In this document: positions 1 to 8,022 of the stretch, piece after piece | Layout: each line of letters begins with the position of its first letter | Numbering within the stretch: position 1 is the stretch's first letter | DNA from: JBEIHX01 sp040381075 | GTDB lineage: Bacteria > Pseudomonadota > Alphaproteobacteria > Caulobacterales > Aquidulcibacteraceae | Assembly (NCBI GenBank): GCA_040381075.1 | Contig: JBEIHX010000006.1 | Span: 1 to 64,000 of the forward strand | Length of the DNA stretch: 64,000 nt | Direction of reading: 5' to 3' | Position numbers and translations under genes: made by a program | Notes under the pieces: model-generated | Told to the model about the DNA's origin: nothing | What the model saw: the letters and a program-made list of their open reading frames with translations, nothing else | The model's database searches: none

Positions 1-303
1 AAGGCCCTCGCCCGAGCCGATCTGCTCATCCTGGATGACTTCGGCCTCAAGCCGCTCGATGCAGGCGCCCGCAACGATCTCCTGGAGATCCTGGAAGACC
101 GGTATGGACGCCGATCGACCATCATCACCTCCCAGCTGCCCGTCCAGGCCTGGCATGAGAACATCGGTGATCCAACCTGCGCCGACGCCATCCTGGATCG
201 CCTGATCCACGACGCGCATCGTATCGAGTTCTCCGTTGAAAGCATGCGCCGTGCGCGCGCCAAATCCCAGAAGACGTCCTTGACGAGCAGCCAGGGCGAG
301 TGA
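1..303 (+). CDS. istB: IS21-family helper ATPase IstB, C-terminal part (5' end outside window)
   Basis: The open frame enters from the window edge and stops at 301-303. It encodes about 100 residues matching the end of IstB/DnaC-like AAA+ ATPases: a Walker B-like LLILDDFG stretch near the start, then IITSQLPV and a C-terminal DAILDRLIHDAHRIEF segment. In IS21 elements IstB binds DNA and ATP and helps the IstA transposase choose a target. The N-terminal Walker A region and istA would lie upstream, outside the window, so whether the element is intact cannot be judged. The tandem terminal repeat just downstream (338-431) fits an IS21 right end. Confidence 0.85.
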   Translation, partial: KALARADLLILDDFGLKPLDAGARNDLLEILEDRYGRRSTIITSQLPVQAWHENIGDPTCADAILDRLIHDAHRIEFSVESMRRARAKSQKTSLTSSQGE

Positions 304-337
304 CACACCCAAAAACGGCCAACATGAGTGGCCCCCC

Positions 338-431
338 GGGCGGCATCATCCCGTTACAGGGGGCGGCATCATCTCGGAATGCCCGGGCGGATTTATCCCG
401 TTATAGACGGGTGGCTTCGTCGGAATCGGCA
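338..431 (+). repeat. Four-copy 23-24 bp tandem repeat, likely IS21-type right terminus
   Basis: Four imperfect units begin at 338, 361, 385 and 409, each opening GGGCGG or GGGTGG. Units 1 and 3 share TCCCGTTA; units 2 and 4 share TCGGAAT. The last unit ends ...CGGCA at 431. IS21-family ends carry multiple internal repeats and finish in CA. The array lies 35 bp after the istB stop, so 431 is my estimate of the IS boundary. The opposite end is outside the window. Confidence 0.55.
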
Positions 432-970
432 AAGCTGTCGAAGTCGAGCATGGAACGTGCGGCGTCGTGCGATCTTCGGCGCTGGTAGAGCCGGCCACGG
501 ATTGCGAGATAAAAGCACTGACGGCGCGTGGTCGTATGTCATAGAGAGCAAGGGTTTTTCTCGCCATCGCGGCACAGGCCAAGGCGGCGCTTCTCGGAGA
601 AACCCCAGCGAGATCAATAGACAAAGCGCCGCCCACTCTCGCTATGCATCTCGGCCAGGACGGCGACGGCGTTTCTGCGCCGGGCGATGGCTTCGAGACG
701 CACTGCGGGCACGGCCGGGAAGAGAAGGCGTCCGAGCCAAACCGGCGATTCCTGCCGAAGGTCCTGATGGCGCGGGCACGGTCAGCCTTTTTTGACTGGC
801 GGTCCGGACAGCGAGATAAATGCGGCTCCCCGGTCACCTCCCAAGCCCTTACCCGGACTTGGGTTTTGACGTGCCGCTCGGTCGGCGCGCGTGCCGTGCG
901 GGGCAAATTGTCCAACGGTTCCAGACCACTTTTCGGCGCCATGGCCGTTTCAAGCAGCACTTGCTTGATA
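432..970. other. Accessory spacer with no recognisable gene
   Basis: About 540 bp between the presumed IS end and the toxin-antitoxin operator. Several frames are open on both strands, but their translations are Arg/Pro/Ser-rich with no domain I recognise, as expected of GC-rich non-coding DNA. It is probably mobile-element debris. Confidence 0.5.
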
Positions 971-991
971 TGTACCTCCGTTCGACGTACA
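971..991. promoter_or_regulatory. Candidate autoregulatory operator of the TacA/TacT pair
   Basis: TGTAC-N11-GTACA is an imperfect palindrome ending 24 bp before the antitoxin start codon. TacA-type antitoxins have an N-terminal ribbon-helix-helix domain and repress their own operon through short palindromes, so site and position fit. Binding is inferred. Confidence 0.45.
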
Positions 992-1015
992 TTCTCGCCA
1001 GCGAAGGAGATCGCC

Positions 1016-1315
1016 ATGACCAGCAAGGCCAGCCCTGCCAAGGACCGCTTTACCCGGGACGACCGTCTCGGTTTCCGGCTCGACGAGCAGACCAAAGGGC
1101 TGATCGAGCGCGCCGCGCTTCTCGAGCGGCGCAAAATCAGCGACTATTGCCTGACCGCCATCACCGACGCTGCGCGCCGGACAATTGCCGAGCACGAGAC
1201 GCTGAGCCTGTCGGAGCGCGATCGGGCGGCGTTCTTCGAGGCGCTCATCAACCCACCCGCTCCGAACGAGAGGCTGGCCCGAGCCTTTGTGGAGCATGGT
1301 CGCCGCATCGGCTAA
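1016..1315 (+). CDS. tacA: DUF1778 (TacA-type) antitoxin
   Basis: A 99-aa protein starting at ATG 1016 behind an AAGGAGA ribosome site. The N-terminal half (about residues 12-58) has the DUF1778 ribbon-helix-helix pattern: DDRLGFRLDEQTKGLIERAA, then RKISDYCLTA. The C-terminal tail (LSERDRAAFFEALINPP) is the usual toxin-neutralising segment, ending with NERLARAF. It is followed 6 bp later by a GNAT toxin gene. The antitoxin should dimerise, bind the palindrome at 971-991 and block the acetyltransferase. Length and order match TacAT modules. Lying next to an IS and a recombinase is typical for such modules. Confidence 0.88.
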   Translation: MTSKASPAKDRFTRDDRLGFRLDEQTKGLIERAALLERRKISDYCLTAITDAARRTIAEHETLSLSERDRAAFFEALINPPAPNERLARAFVEHGRRIG

Positions 1316-1321
1316 TGACCC

Positions 1322-1843
1322 GTGGCGCTCGCACCTGACCTTGTCATCGTCCCGCTGGGCGACGGGAACGACCGCGCCGGTTTCACCTGCGGAGTCGAGA
1401 GCCTTGACCGCTACTTCCAGACGCAGGCCGGGCAGGATGTGCGTCGCCGCGCCAATGGCGTGTTCGTGCTGGCGGGCAAGGCCGATCCGGCCCGCGTGCT
1501 GGGCTACTACACGCTCTGCGCCACAGCGCTTGCCCAGGGCGATGTGCCGGAGGCAGCACGCAAGGTCATCCCGCGCTATCCGCTGGTCAGCGGCACGCTG
1601 ATCGGGCGTCTGGCGGTGGCGAAGGACAGGCAGGGACAGCGGTTGGGCGCGATCCTTCTGGCGGACGCGCTGCGCCGCGCGTTGGCCAGCGCCGAGACAG
1701 TCGGATCGTCGATGATCGTGGTCGATGCGATGGATGAAGGCGCTGCTGCCTTCTATGTCGCGCACGGATTTCTCCGGCTGCCGGACTCGATGCGGCTCGT
1801 CCTCCCGATGCGGACAGTAGAGCGGCTGATGGCGGGGCCATGA
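1322..1843 (+). CDS. tacT: GNAT-family toxin of a TacAT-type module
   Basis: A 173-aa GCN5-related N-acetyltransferase starting with GTG, 6 bp after the antitoxin stop. It has the TacT opening (FTCGVESLDRYF, residues about 20-31), an IGRLAVAKDRQGQRLGAILL stretch containing the acetyl-CoA-binding Q/RxxGxG/A loop (about residues 93-112), and a C-terminal DEGAAAFYVAHGF segment. Family members acetylate the amino group of charged tRNAs and stop translation. No frameshift is seen, so the module looks functional. An ATG overlapping the antitoxin stop is in another frame and closes within eight codons, so GTG is the only sensible start. Confidence 0.88.
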   Translation: MALAPDLVIVPLGDGNDRAGFTCGVESLDRYFQTQAGQDVRRRANGVFVLAGKADPARVLGYYTLCATALAQGDVPEAARKVIPRYPLVSGTLIGRLAVAKDRQGQRLGAILLADALRRALASAETVGSSMIVVDAMDEGAAAFYVAHGFLRLPDSMRLVLPMRTVERLMAGP

Positions 1844-2009
1844 CCACGGGAAAGTGCAGCGTGCCACGGCGTGGAGATCTTCCGTTCAGTCCCGCACGGC
1901 GATGGGCGATCCTGTCGCCCTGCCCCGCGCGTCCAGACCTCGCCCGCCGACCGCATTCCGGCAACTGGAAGCATTGGTCGGCCACCCTTAGCCGTTTCCG
2001 GGCCGGCCG

Positions 2010-2144
2010 CCGAAACACGATTTCTCCACCTGGACCATCACCGATGATTGGCCCGATCCTATCCCGGTCACCGAGGCCGAGGTCGACGTGTTCGAGGCGT
2101 GGTTCGGCGATCTGTTCGACGAGTTGTTCGGGCCGTGCCGATGA
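2010..2144 (+). pseudogene. Remnant of a small protein gene that accompanies large serine recombinases
   Basis: The frame reads HDFSTWTITDDWPDPIP, then VTEAEVDVFEAWFGDLFDEL, and stops at 2142-2144, ahead of the recombinase gene. Upstream the frame is closed by TAG at 1989-1991 with no start codon between, so the 5' end is missing or mutated. I recall similar short acidic proteins just upstream of related recombinases, but their function is unknown to me. Confidence 0.5.
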
Positions 2145-2165
2145 AGTGAGAAGGAGACGGACATC

Positions 2166-3824
2166 ATAACCTTGCCGTTACGCGCCGCCCTCTACCTGCG
2201 CGTCTCGACGGCGCGGTAGGCCGAGCATGGCGTCTCCATCCCGGATCAGAAGCGGCAGGGCGAAGCCTGGTGCGTCTCGCGGGGCTACGAATTGGTCGAG
2301 ACCTTCATTGAAGCCGGCGCGTCCGCCAGCAACGACCGTCGGCTTGAGTTCCAGCGCATGATCGAGGCAGGGACGTCGAAGTCCTCGCCCTTCGATGCGG
2401 TCGTGGTCCATAGCTTCTCGCGCTTCTTCCGCGACCACTTTGAACTGGAGTTCTACGTCAGGAAGCTGGCCAAGAATGGCGTGAAGCTCGTCTCCACCAC
2501 GCAGGAGATGGGCGACTATCCCATGCATGTCATGATGCGGCAGATCATGGCGCTGTTCGACGAGCACCAGTCTAGGGAGAACGCCAAGTACGTCCTGCGG
2601 GCGATGAACAAGAACGCCCGGCAAGGCTTCTGGAACGGGGCGCTGCCGCCGATCCGCTATCGCATCGTTGCGGCCGAGCAGCGCGGGGCGAAGACCAAGA
2701 AGAAGCTGGAGATTGATCCCCTGCACGCCGAGACGGTGCGGTTGATCTACCCCCTGTTCCTCGAAGGCGACGGCAGGAAGGGGCCGATGGGCGTCAAGGC
2801 CATCACCTGCCACCTCAACGAGCGGCGTCTCTTCACACGCGACGGCGGGTGCTGGGGGCTCGCGCAGATCCACGCCATCCTGACCCGCACGACGTATGTC
2901 GGCGAGCACCGCTTCAACACGCGTTCGCACAAGGACCGGGAGCGCAAGCCCGAGAGCGAAGTCGCGATCATGGCCTGTCCGCCGCTGATCGACCGGGAGA
3001 CCTTCGACGCGGTGCAAGCCCGTCTCAAGTCCCGCGATCTCAGGATGACGCCGGCACGCGTCACCAGCGGCCCGACGCTGCTCACCGGCATCTGCTTCTG
3101 CGCCAAATGCGGTGGCGCCATGACGCTTCGCACCGGCAAGGGCAGCGCGGGCGGCGTCTATCGCTACTACGCCTGTTCGACCAAGGCCCGGCAGGGCGAG
3201 ACGGGCTGCAAGGGCCGCTCGATCCCGATGCAACGGCTCGACGACCTGGTCGCTGGCCACCTCGAGGAGCGCCTGCTGCAGCCTGAGCGGCTGGAAGTGA
3301 TCCTCGTCAGCGTCCTCGACCGGCGTCAGGAGCGCACCGAGCGCCGCGGCTAGCACCTTGCGGAACTCACCAAGCGCATCACCGAGACTGATCAGCGCCT
3401 CAACCGCCTCTTCGACGCCATCGAGTCGGGTGTCGCCGATCTCGATGCGCCCGACCTTCAAGAGCGGATTGCGGGCCTCAAGGCGCTTCGGGAGCAGGCC
3501 AATGCCGACGCCGAGCGCGCACAGGCCGCACTCGACAGTGCGGGCAACCAAGCGATCAGCCCCGAAATGGTCATGACCTTCGCCCGTGCGGCCCGCCAGC
3601 GCATCCGGATGGGCGGCGGCGGCTATCGCCGCGATCACCTCCGGGCGCTGGCACAGCGCGTCGAGGTCGCCGATACCAAAGTCCGGATCATGGGGTCGAA
3701 ATCGGAACTACTGGGAACCCTGGTCGCCGCCTCAGGCATGAAATCCGGCCGATGTTCACAGTTCTGTACTGAAGTGGCGCACCCGACAGGATTCGAACCT
3801 GTGGCCTCTACCTTCGGAGGGTAG
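2166..3824 (+). pseudogene. Large serine recombinase, inactivated (ATA start and two in-frame TAG codons)
   Basis: The frame has the resolvase start (LRAALYLRVSTA, catalytic Ser in RVS), a mid-region DUF4368/recombinase domain and a zinc-ribbon CFCAKCGGAMTL near nt 3100. An AAGGAGA site at 2151-2157 is followed at the expected distance by ATA (2166-2168) instead of ATG. TAG interrupts the frame at 2217-2219, where relatives usually have Gln (STARQAEH), and again at 3351-3353. All three changes are explained by C:G to T:A transitions. The frame otherwise stays open through 3773 and, by read-through, into the antisense of tRNA-Arg up to 3824. Internal starts such as ATG 2292 would lack the catalytic serine. 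Confidence 0.88.
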
Positions 3825-3851
3825 CGCTCTATCCAGCTGAGCTACGGGTGC
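3775..3851 (-). tRNA. tRNA-Arg (anticodon CCG)
   Basis: Read on the minus strand this gives a full cloverleaf. The acceptor stem is GCACCCG/CGGGTGC with discriminator G and an encoded CCA. The D-arm contains AGCTCAGCTGGATAGAGC. The anticodon stem CTACC/GGTAG encloses the loop CTCCGAA (anticodon CCG), and the T-arm contains GGTTCGAATCC. It is 77 nt including CCA. The recombinase pseudogene abuts and overlaps its 3' end, so it is the probable attachment site of the element to the left. Confidence 0.95.
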
Positions 3852-4646
3852 AGAGTGAGGGTGCGTAGCCCTTCGCCGGCCGGTGGGTCAAGCCGAATGC
3901 CACCCATGGCCTGACCGCCCGCAGGCGGCCGCCGCAGCCCTGCACCCTCCCGGGGCGCCGGTGAGGTTCCGGCTTTTCATTCTTCTTCGGTGCGGCGATG
4001 TCGCGCCAGGGTCGCCGGACCTGCCCTGGCTGCGCCTGAGGCCCACTGAATACAACCGCTGTCGCCCGGGAGGCCCGGTGACGCGCTGCGCCGTCACTGC
4101 GACGCCTGCTGCCGCCTGATCCCGCGCGGCAGGGGGCTGCCGTCGGCACGGCCGGGCCCGCACCTGCGCCTTGCGGGGCAGACCCATGGCCCGGCCCCGT
4201 TGCGCCAACCGAGTTCGCTTGCGCCTGCCAGGGGCCTCACTGGCGTGGTCTGCCCGGCGATCCCGGTACTCACCTCCACACCCCAGGCCCACGAGCATCG
4301 CCGGCAGGATTGGGCGCACCGGACAGGTTTGCGTCCCGACCCCGACCCCGACCCCTGGCCCCCCGTTCCAGGCCCCCGGAGACCAGGCGGGTCCGGGCCC
4401 GGCGGGACGTTCAATCTCCACTGATGCGCCACCCGGGGCGCCAAGCGGCGGGCTGACCATGGCCGGCCCAATCCGCCGCAACTGCGTGCGCCCCACGGCG
4501 GCGCCGCGGGCGCGGTCCGCCCGGCAAGCCCCGGGCATGATCCCGATGCAGACATGGGTTAGTGTCGCCCGGCGATTCGCGCGTCCTGCTGGCTTGCGGT
4601 CGCGGGCGCCGGCCGGAGGAGGTCGGGGCGCAAATGGGGTGCGGAC
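3852..4646. other. Intergenic spacer (about 795 bp) between tRNA-Arg and zwf
   Basis: Very GC-rich DNA with no convincing gene. A frame open from 4171 runs out of register into zwf and encodes low-complexity Pro/Arg/Ala sequence, so I treat it as a shadow. A short run of three CCCGAC units sits at 4335-4352. The zwf promoter must lie here, but I cannot place it. Confidence 0.5.
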
Positions 4647-6119
4647 ATGGCAGAGTTCATCCCGGTCGAGGCTTTTGATATCGTGGTCTTTGGCGCCACG
4701 GGTGATCTCGCCCAGCGCAAACTCATGCCTGCCCTGTACCACCGGTGGCGCGACGGTCAGATCCCGTCCGGGGCCCGGATCCTCGCGGTGGCGCGCGCCC
4801 CAGGCGACACCGCCGCCTACTGCGCCGACCTGCGGAAGGCCTATGATCGCCACCACGGTCACGAACCAGTTGCGCGCGGAACATGGGACGCGTTCACAGC
4901 CTGTATCGCCTATTTTGGCATCGACGCCGGCGACGGCGGGGCGGACTGGACCGGGCTGAAGGCTGCGCTGGAGCAGAGCAACCATCCCAGATTGTTTTAT
5001 CTCGCCCTGCCGCCTGATCTGTTCGGCCCGGTCAGCGCGAATATCGCGGCGCAGGGTCTTTGGACAGAAAAAAGCCGGATCGTTCTTGAAAAACCGATCG
5101 GTTCCGATCTCGCAAGCGCGCGCGCGATCAATGACGCGGTGGGGCGGTTTTTTCCCGAGCCTGCGGTCTTTCGCATTGATCACTATCTTGGCAAGGAAAC
5201 GGTCCAGAATCTCCTGATCCTGCGTTTCGCCAACGCCATGTTCGAGCCCATCTGGCGCGCTGGCGGCGTGGATCACGTCCAGATCACCGTGGCTGAAACT
5301 GTGGGCGCTGGACAGAGGGCGCGGTACTATGACAACGCCGGAGCCCTGCGCGACATGGTGCAAAATCACTTGCTCCAGCTGCTGTGCCTGGTCGCCATGG
5401 AGCCGCCGCTCGATCTTGATGCGGACTCTCTCCGCGATGAAAAGATCAAGGTCCTGCGGGCGCTGAAACCGATCACCGCGGGCGACGTGCGCAAGGTCAC
5501 CGTCCGCGGGCAGTACAAGGCTGGCGGCGTGGATGGCGAAGCTGCTCCCGGATACGCCCAGGAGCTCGGTCGCGACAGCAGCGCAGAGACCTTCGTGGCG
5601 ATCAAGGCGGAGATCGAGAACTGGCGTTGGTCGGGGGTCCCGTTCTATCTGCGCACCGGAAAACGCATGAGTGCACGCCGCTCGGAAATTGTCATTCAGT
5701 TCAAGGATGTGCCGCATGTCATGACTAGCGCAGAGGGCGGACGGCTGCAACCCAACCGCCTGATCCTGCGCCTGCAACCCGATGAAGCCGTGAGGCTCAT
5801 GTTGATGACGAAGGAGCCGGGCCCAGGCGGGCTCAAGCTGCGGTATGTGCCTCTCAATCTGAGCTATGCCGATACATTCAAGGCTCGCTATCCGGATGCA
5901 TATGAGCGGCTCCTGATTGGGGTCATGCGCGGGAATCTTGGCCTGTTCATGCGGCGCGATGAAGTTGAAGCCGCATGGACGTGGGTTGATGCGATCCTGA
6001 ATGCGTGGAGGGCGGACGCGACGCCATTACACCGGTACTCGGCCGGTTCCGACGGTCCGGACGCCGCGGCCGTCATGCTTGGGCATGACGGCCGCGCTTG
6101 GTATGACGAAAGTCTGTAG
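4647..6119 (+). CDS. zwf: Glucose-6-phosphate 1-dehydrogenase
   Basis: A 490-aa protein that oxidises glucose 6-phosphate to 6-phosphoglucono-1,5-lactone using NAD(P)+, the entry step of the Entner-Doudoroff and oxidative pentose phosphate routes. Visible signatures are the nucleotide-binding FGATGDLAQRKL near residues 15-26, LEKPIGSDL, and the active-site RIDHYLGKE near residue 178. YLRTGKR lies in the C-terminal domain. Length is normal for the family. It is the first gene of zwf-edd-glk-eda; edd starts 40 bp after its stop. A perfect 13-bp hairpin is embedded in its last codons (6066-6095). No pgl gene lies next to it. Confidence 0.97.
   Translation: MAEFIPVEAFDIVVFGATGDLAQRKLMPALYHRWRDGQIPSGARILAVARAPGDTAAYCADLRKAYDRHHGHEPVARGTWDAFTACIAYFGIDAGDGGADWTGLKAALEQSNHPRLFYLALPPDLFGPVSANIAAQGLWTEKSRIVLEKPIGSDLASARAINDAVGRFFPEPAVFRIDHYLGKETVQNLLILRFANAMFEPIWRAGGVDHVQITVAETVGAGQRARYYDNAGALRDMVQNHLLQLLCLVAMEPPLDLDADSLRDEKIKVLRALKPITAGDVRKVTVRGQYKAGGVDGEAAPGYAQELGRDSSAETFVAIKAEIENWRWSGVPFYLRTGKRMSARRSEIVIQFKDVPHVMTSAEGGRLQPNRLILRLQPDEAVRLMLMTKEPGPGGLKLRYVPLNLSYADTFKARYPDAYERLLIGVMRGNLGLFMRRDEVEAAWTWVDAILNAWRADATPLHRYSAGSDGPDAAAVMLGHDGRAWYDESL
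6066..6095 (+). other. Perfect 13-bp inverted repeat within the 3' end of zwf
   Basis: GCGGCCGTCATGC and its exact complement are separated by a 4-nt loop (TTGG). The hairpin lies inside the last codons of zwf, 65 bp before the edd start, with no T-run behind it, so it is not a classical terminator. In mRNA it could act as a processing or stability element between zwf and edd. Confidence 0.6.
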
Positions 6120-6159
6120 CCCAGACATCTTTCCAGTCTGCACGGCAAAGGTCGAAGCT

Positions 6160-8022
6160 ATGACACTCAACCCAACCATCCTGGAGGTCACTGGGCGCAT
6201 CAGGGCCCGAAGCGCACTCACGCGGCGCGCCTACCTCGCCCAGGTCCATGCAGCCGCCAGTCAGACGCTGCGGCGTGCGCGACTGTCCTGTGGCAACCTT
6301 GCGCACGGCTTTGCGGCGTGCCCGGCGGGGGACAAGGCGGCTCTGAAGACGGGCGGCGAGGTGAATGTCGGCATCATCACCGCCTATAACGACATGCTGT
6401 CCGCCCACCAGCCGTTCTCCACCTATCCCGATGAGATCAAGGACGCCCTCCGCCGCGTCGGCGCCGTCGGCCAGGTCGCGGGCGGCGTGCCGGCAATGTG
6501 CGACGGGGTCACCCAGGGCCAGGCCGGCATGGACCTCTCCCTGTTCTCCCGGGACGTCATCGCCATGTCGACGGCGGTCGCCTTGTCGCATGAGATGTTC
6601 GACGCCGCGATCTGTCTTGGGGTCTGCGACAAGATTGTGCCCGGGCTGCTCATCGGAGCGCTGCGGTTCGGCCACCTGCCTGTGATCTTTGCGCCCGCCG
6701 GCCCCATGCCGTCTGGTTTGCCGAATGCCGAAAAGGCGCGCGTGCGACAGCTCTACGCCGAGGGCAAAGCAACCCGCGAGGAACTCCTCGAGGCTGAGAG
6801 CGCGAGCTATCACAGCCCTGGCACGTGCACCTTCTACGGCACCGCCAACTCCAACCAGATGCTGATGGAAGTCATGGGGCTGCACCTGCCCGGCGCGGCC
6901 TTCATCAATCCCGGCACGGAGCTGCGCAGCGCCATGACCCGCGCCGCCGCCCAGCATGCGGCAAGCATCACTGCGCTCGGCGGCGACTGGCGCCCGATCG
7001 GAGAAATCGTAGATGAGCGCGCGATCGTCAATGCAATCGTGGGGCTGCATGCGACCGGCGGATCAACCAATCACACGATACATCTCGTGGCGATCGCGCG
7101 CGCGGCCGGCATCCTGATCGATTGGGATGACTTCGACGCGCTCGCCCGCGTTACGCCAATGCTGGCGCGCGTCTATCCAAATGGCCAGGCGGACGTGAAT
7201 GATTTTCATGCCGCTGGCGGTCTTGCCTTCATCATCCGGGATCTTCTTGAGGCTGGGCTGTTGCACCGTGACGTGCGCACAGTGGCGGGCTGTGACCTCA
7301 CCGCCTATGCGCGCCAGCCTGCCCTGATCGACGGGGTGCTTGACTGGCGCGATCCGCCAGCAGAGAGCCTTGATCACGCAGTCGTCCGCCGGGCGAGCGC
7401 GCCGTTTGCGGCGGATGGCGGCATGCGCCTCGTGAGCGGCAATCTCGGGCGGGCGATCGTCAAGATTTCTGCGGTCAAGCCGGAGCATCACGCGATCACG
7501 GCGCCCGCGGTGGTGTTTTCCTCGCAGGCGGAGTTCCTGTCGAGGTTCCAGGCGGGCGAACTCGATCGTGACATGGTGGCGGTGCTGCGGTTCCAGGGGC
7601 CGCGCGCCAACGGCATGCCGGAGCTGCACAAGCTGACACCCTCGCTTGGCGTTCTCCAGGACCGCGGCTTCAAGGTGGCCCTGCTGACGGACGGGCGCAT
7701 GTCTGGGGCGTCCGGCAAGGTGCTCGCGGCGATCCATGTGTCGCCGGAGGCGCTGTGCGGAGGTCCCATCAGCCAGCTGCGCGATGGCGATATGGTCCGT
7801 ATCGACGCCAGCGCTGGCTTCATGGCGGCCGAGGCGCGAACAGTCCTTGAAGCACGCAGCCCGGCCGTGTTTGATCCGGCGTCGGACCAGATCGGGGTGG
7901 GGCGGGAACTGTTCGCCGGGTTTCGCGCGCTTGTTGGATCGGCAGAAGAAGGCGCGCTGGCCATACCCGATCTGGCTCAGGCAAGCCTTGCCCATCACGC
8001 CGGCCTGATGCACACCCCATGA
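6160..8022 (+). CDS. edd: Phosphogluconate dehydratase
   Basis: A 620-aa enzyme converting 6-phosphogluconate to 2-keto-3-deoxy-6-phosphogluconate (KDPG). It belongs to the IlvD/Edd family and needs an Fe-S cluster. Cysteines in MCDGVTQGQ (about residue 112), GVCDKIVPG (about residue 153) and SPGTCTFYGTANS (about residue 223), plus HATGGSTNH, are family signatures; C-terminal GRMSGASGK is also present. I chose ATG 6160 because upstream in-frame starts fall inside zwf, and the protein from here aligns with the family (E. coli Edd has 603 aa). The stop overlaps the glk start as ATGA, so translation is likely coupled. Confidence 0.95.
   Translation: MTLNPTILEVTGRIRARSALTRRAYLAQVHAAASQTLRRARLSCGNLAHGFAACPAGDKAALKTGGEVNVGIITAYNDMLSAHQPFSTYPDEIKDALRRVGAVGQVAGGVPAMCDGVTQGQAGMDLSLFSRDVIAMSTAVALSHEMFDAAICLGVCDKIVPGLLIGALRFGHLPVIFAPAGPMPSGLPNAEKARVRQLYAEGKATREELLEAESASYHSPGTCTFYGTANSNQMLMEVMGLHLPGAAFINPGTELRSAMTRAAAQHAASITALGGDWRPIGEIVDERAIVNAIVGLHATGGSTNHTIHLVAIARAAGILIDWDDFDALARVTPMLARVYPNGQADVNDFHAAGGLAFIIRDLLEAGLLHRDVRTVAGCDLTAYARQPALIDGVLDWRDPPAESLDHAVVRRASAPFAADGGMRLVSGNLGRAIVKISAVKPEHHAITAPAVVFSSQAEFLSRFQAGELDRDMVAVLRFQGPRANGMPELHKLTPSLGVLQDRGFKVALLTDGRMSGASGKVLAAIHVSPEALCGGPISQLRDGDMVRIDASAGFMAAEARTVLEARSPAVFDPASDQIGVGRELFAGFRALVGSAEEGALAIPDLAQASLAHHAGLMHTP

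Noticed and set aside
346..1134. A 262-aa minus-strand frame across the IS end and toxin-antitoxin region
   Set aside because: It crosses the IS repeats and the tacA promoter antisense and has no recognisable domain.
2292..3353. Recombinase called as a shorter intact gene
   Set aside because: It would lack the catalytic serine and most of the resolvase start, and it ends at a TAG in the middle of the conserved frame.
2217..3353. Amber codon recoding in the recombinase
   Set aside because: TAG ends ordinary genes such as zwf in this window, and the start codon is also lost, so decay is simpler.
4171..4959. A long plus-strand frame before and overlapping zwf
   Set aside because: Its protein is Pro/Arg/Ala low complexity, and it runs out of frame into zwf, which is clearly real.
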